From Methanolobus sp. (GTDB lineage Archaea > Halobacteriota > Methanosarcinia > Methanosarcinales > Methanosarcinaceae): a stretch of DNA of 64,000 nt. A model generated the notes under the pieces. That model had not been told where the DNA came from, ran no database searches, and saw only the letters and a program-made list of their open reading frames with translations. The DNA is taken from positions 73,097 to 137,096 of the forward strand of contig NZ_JADQBY010000002.1 in NCBI RefSeq assembly GCF_016278385.1, read 5' to 3'. Below, one piece after another: positions 63,679 through 64,000 of the stretch (positions within the stretch are counted from its first letter, which is position 1; each line of letters opens with the position of its first letter). A program made the position numbers and the translations under genes.

Positions 63679-64000
63679 TTACTTTTTATTTTGCTTTTCA
63701 GGTTTTCCATTATACCAGAATATACCCTGAAACCTGCAATATGTCATTTTTCTTTTCAGAATTAAATAGTACACTATCTTGAACGTAGCATAGAGGTGGA
63801 AATAAAAATAGAAGATTTGTTTTGAAAAGAAGCCGCCCAAATAGACAATCTCTTTGTTGTCCTCAAGTGAATCATCAATGAATTTGACAACACCATCTGT
63901 TTCAGATACTTCAAGAACAGTGCCTTGAGACATCCGGGAGCCTATGACCATCACATCTTTTTCCATGCCATCATCGGCAAGGCTTCCATCGATAAAACCA
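63679..64000 (-). CDS. Unknown protein, C-terminal part (runs off right edge)
   Basis: The frame is open from the right edge to a stop at 63679 (106 residues and a partial codon). The part nearest the edge (GFIDGSLADDGMEKDVMVIG, then VVKFIDDSLEDNKEIVYLGG) looks genuinely coding. The last ~45 residues are aromatic- and lysine-rich and come from AT-rich DNA, so a late frameshift or a divergent tail is possible. An ATG at 63966 could start a 95-residue protein, but the open frame before it makes a larger gene more likely. No family is recognised. Confidence 0.45.
   Translation of the reverse strand, partial: GFIDGSLADDGMEKDVMVIGSRMSQGTVLEVSETDGVVKFIDDSLEDNKEIVYLGGFFSKQIFYFYFHLYATFKIVYYLILKRKMTYCRFQGIFWYNGKPEKQNKK

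Noticed and set aside
63679-63966. Complete 95-residue gene from ATG 63966
   Set aside because: The frame stays open and coding-like to the window edge, so it is more likely the C-terminal end of a larger gene.

Overview
The window is chromosomal DNA of a methanogenic archaeon, most likely a member of the Methanosarcinaceae. The strongest evidence is a complete Rnf operon (rnfCDGEAB) led by a seven-motif multihaem cytochrome c of the MmcA type and followed by a DUF4870 membrane gene, the arrangement known from Methanosarcina acetivorans. Two RPA/RPA-associated-protein pairs, an archaeal histone, archaeal PriS/GINS/RFC, deoxyhypusine synthase, Nop10, eIF2-alpha and an archaeal-type diadenylate cyclase agree with this. 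The genus cannot be fixed from sequence alone; gene content fits Methanosarcina relatives such as Methanolobus or Methanococcoides. Genes are tightly packed, many with GGAGG/GGTGA-type ribosome binding sites and ATGA overlaps.

Layout. 1-645: the N-terminal part of a secreted cohesin-like surface protein on the minus strand, behind a structured leader. 987-9.2 kb: ClC chloride channel, tRNA methylthiotransferase, class II fructose-bisphosphatase, KEOPS subunit Cgi121, a small zinc ribbon and leucyl-tRNA synthetase. 9.3-16.2 kb: a substrate-binding-protein-like histidine kinase, a nitrilase-family amidohydrolase, deoxyhypusine synthase, and a three-gene operon of two winged-helix regulators plus a phosphodiesterase. 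16.2-24 kb: two RPA modules separated by a CPA antiporter, class I aldolase and an unknown cysteine-rich protein. 24-26.5 kb: flavodoxin, histone, a membrane protein and the RFC small subunit. 26.6-35 kb: the Rnf/MmcA operon, preceded by an unknown 134-residue gene and facing a divergent apbE whose product should flavinylate RnfD and RnfG. 35-46.4 kb: housekeeping genes (ThpR, diadenylate cyclase, acetate-type transporter, Pelota, RqcH, PriS-GINS, eL42-eS27-eIF2alpha-Nop10-PAC2-EndoQ, tRNA-Ser). 46.7-51.8 kb: two histidine kinases, a response regulator, a winged-helix protein and a membrane sensor-like protein. 51.9-63.7 kb: two divergently transcribed MacB/FtsX-type ABC systems, each including a membrane-anchored COG1361-like surface protein, with a decayed third copy at one end. 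The window ends in a gene that runs off the right edge.

Main points for a second look. The tRNA-Ser(CGA) gene is 114 nt long and carries a bulge-helix element that predicts a 28-nt intron in the D loop; removing it leaves an 86-nt tRNA. The ABC/COG1361 locus at 52-63.7 kb is the best candidate for an incompletely described envelope system, and its degenerate third copy keeps the same gene order. Two genes (rfcS and the histidine kinase at 9.4 kb) appear to lack a usable ATG/GTG/TTG start and may begin at ATT. The unknown gene at the head of the Rnf operon is a candidate accessory factor.

All calls come from reading the sequence and from remembered family features. No database search or folding program was run.
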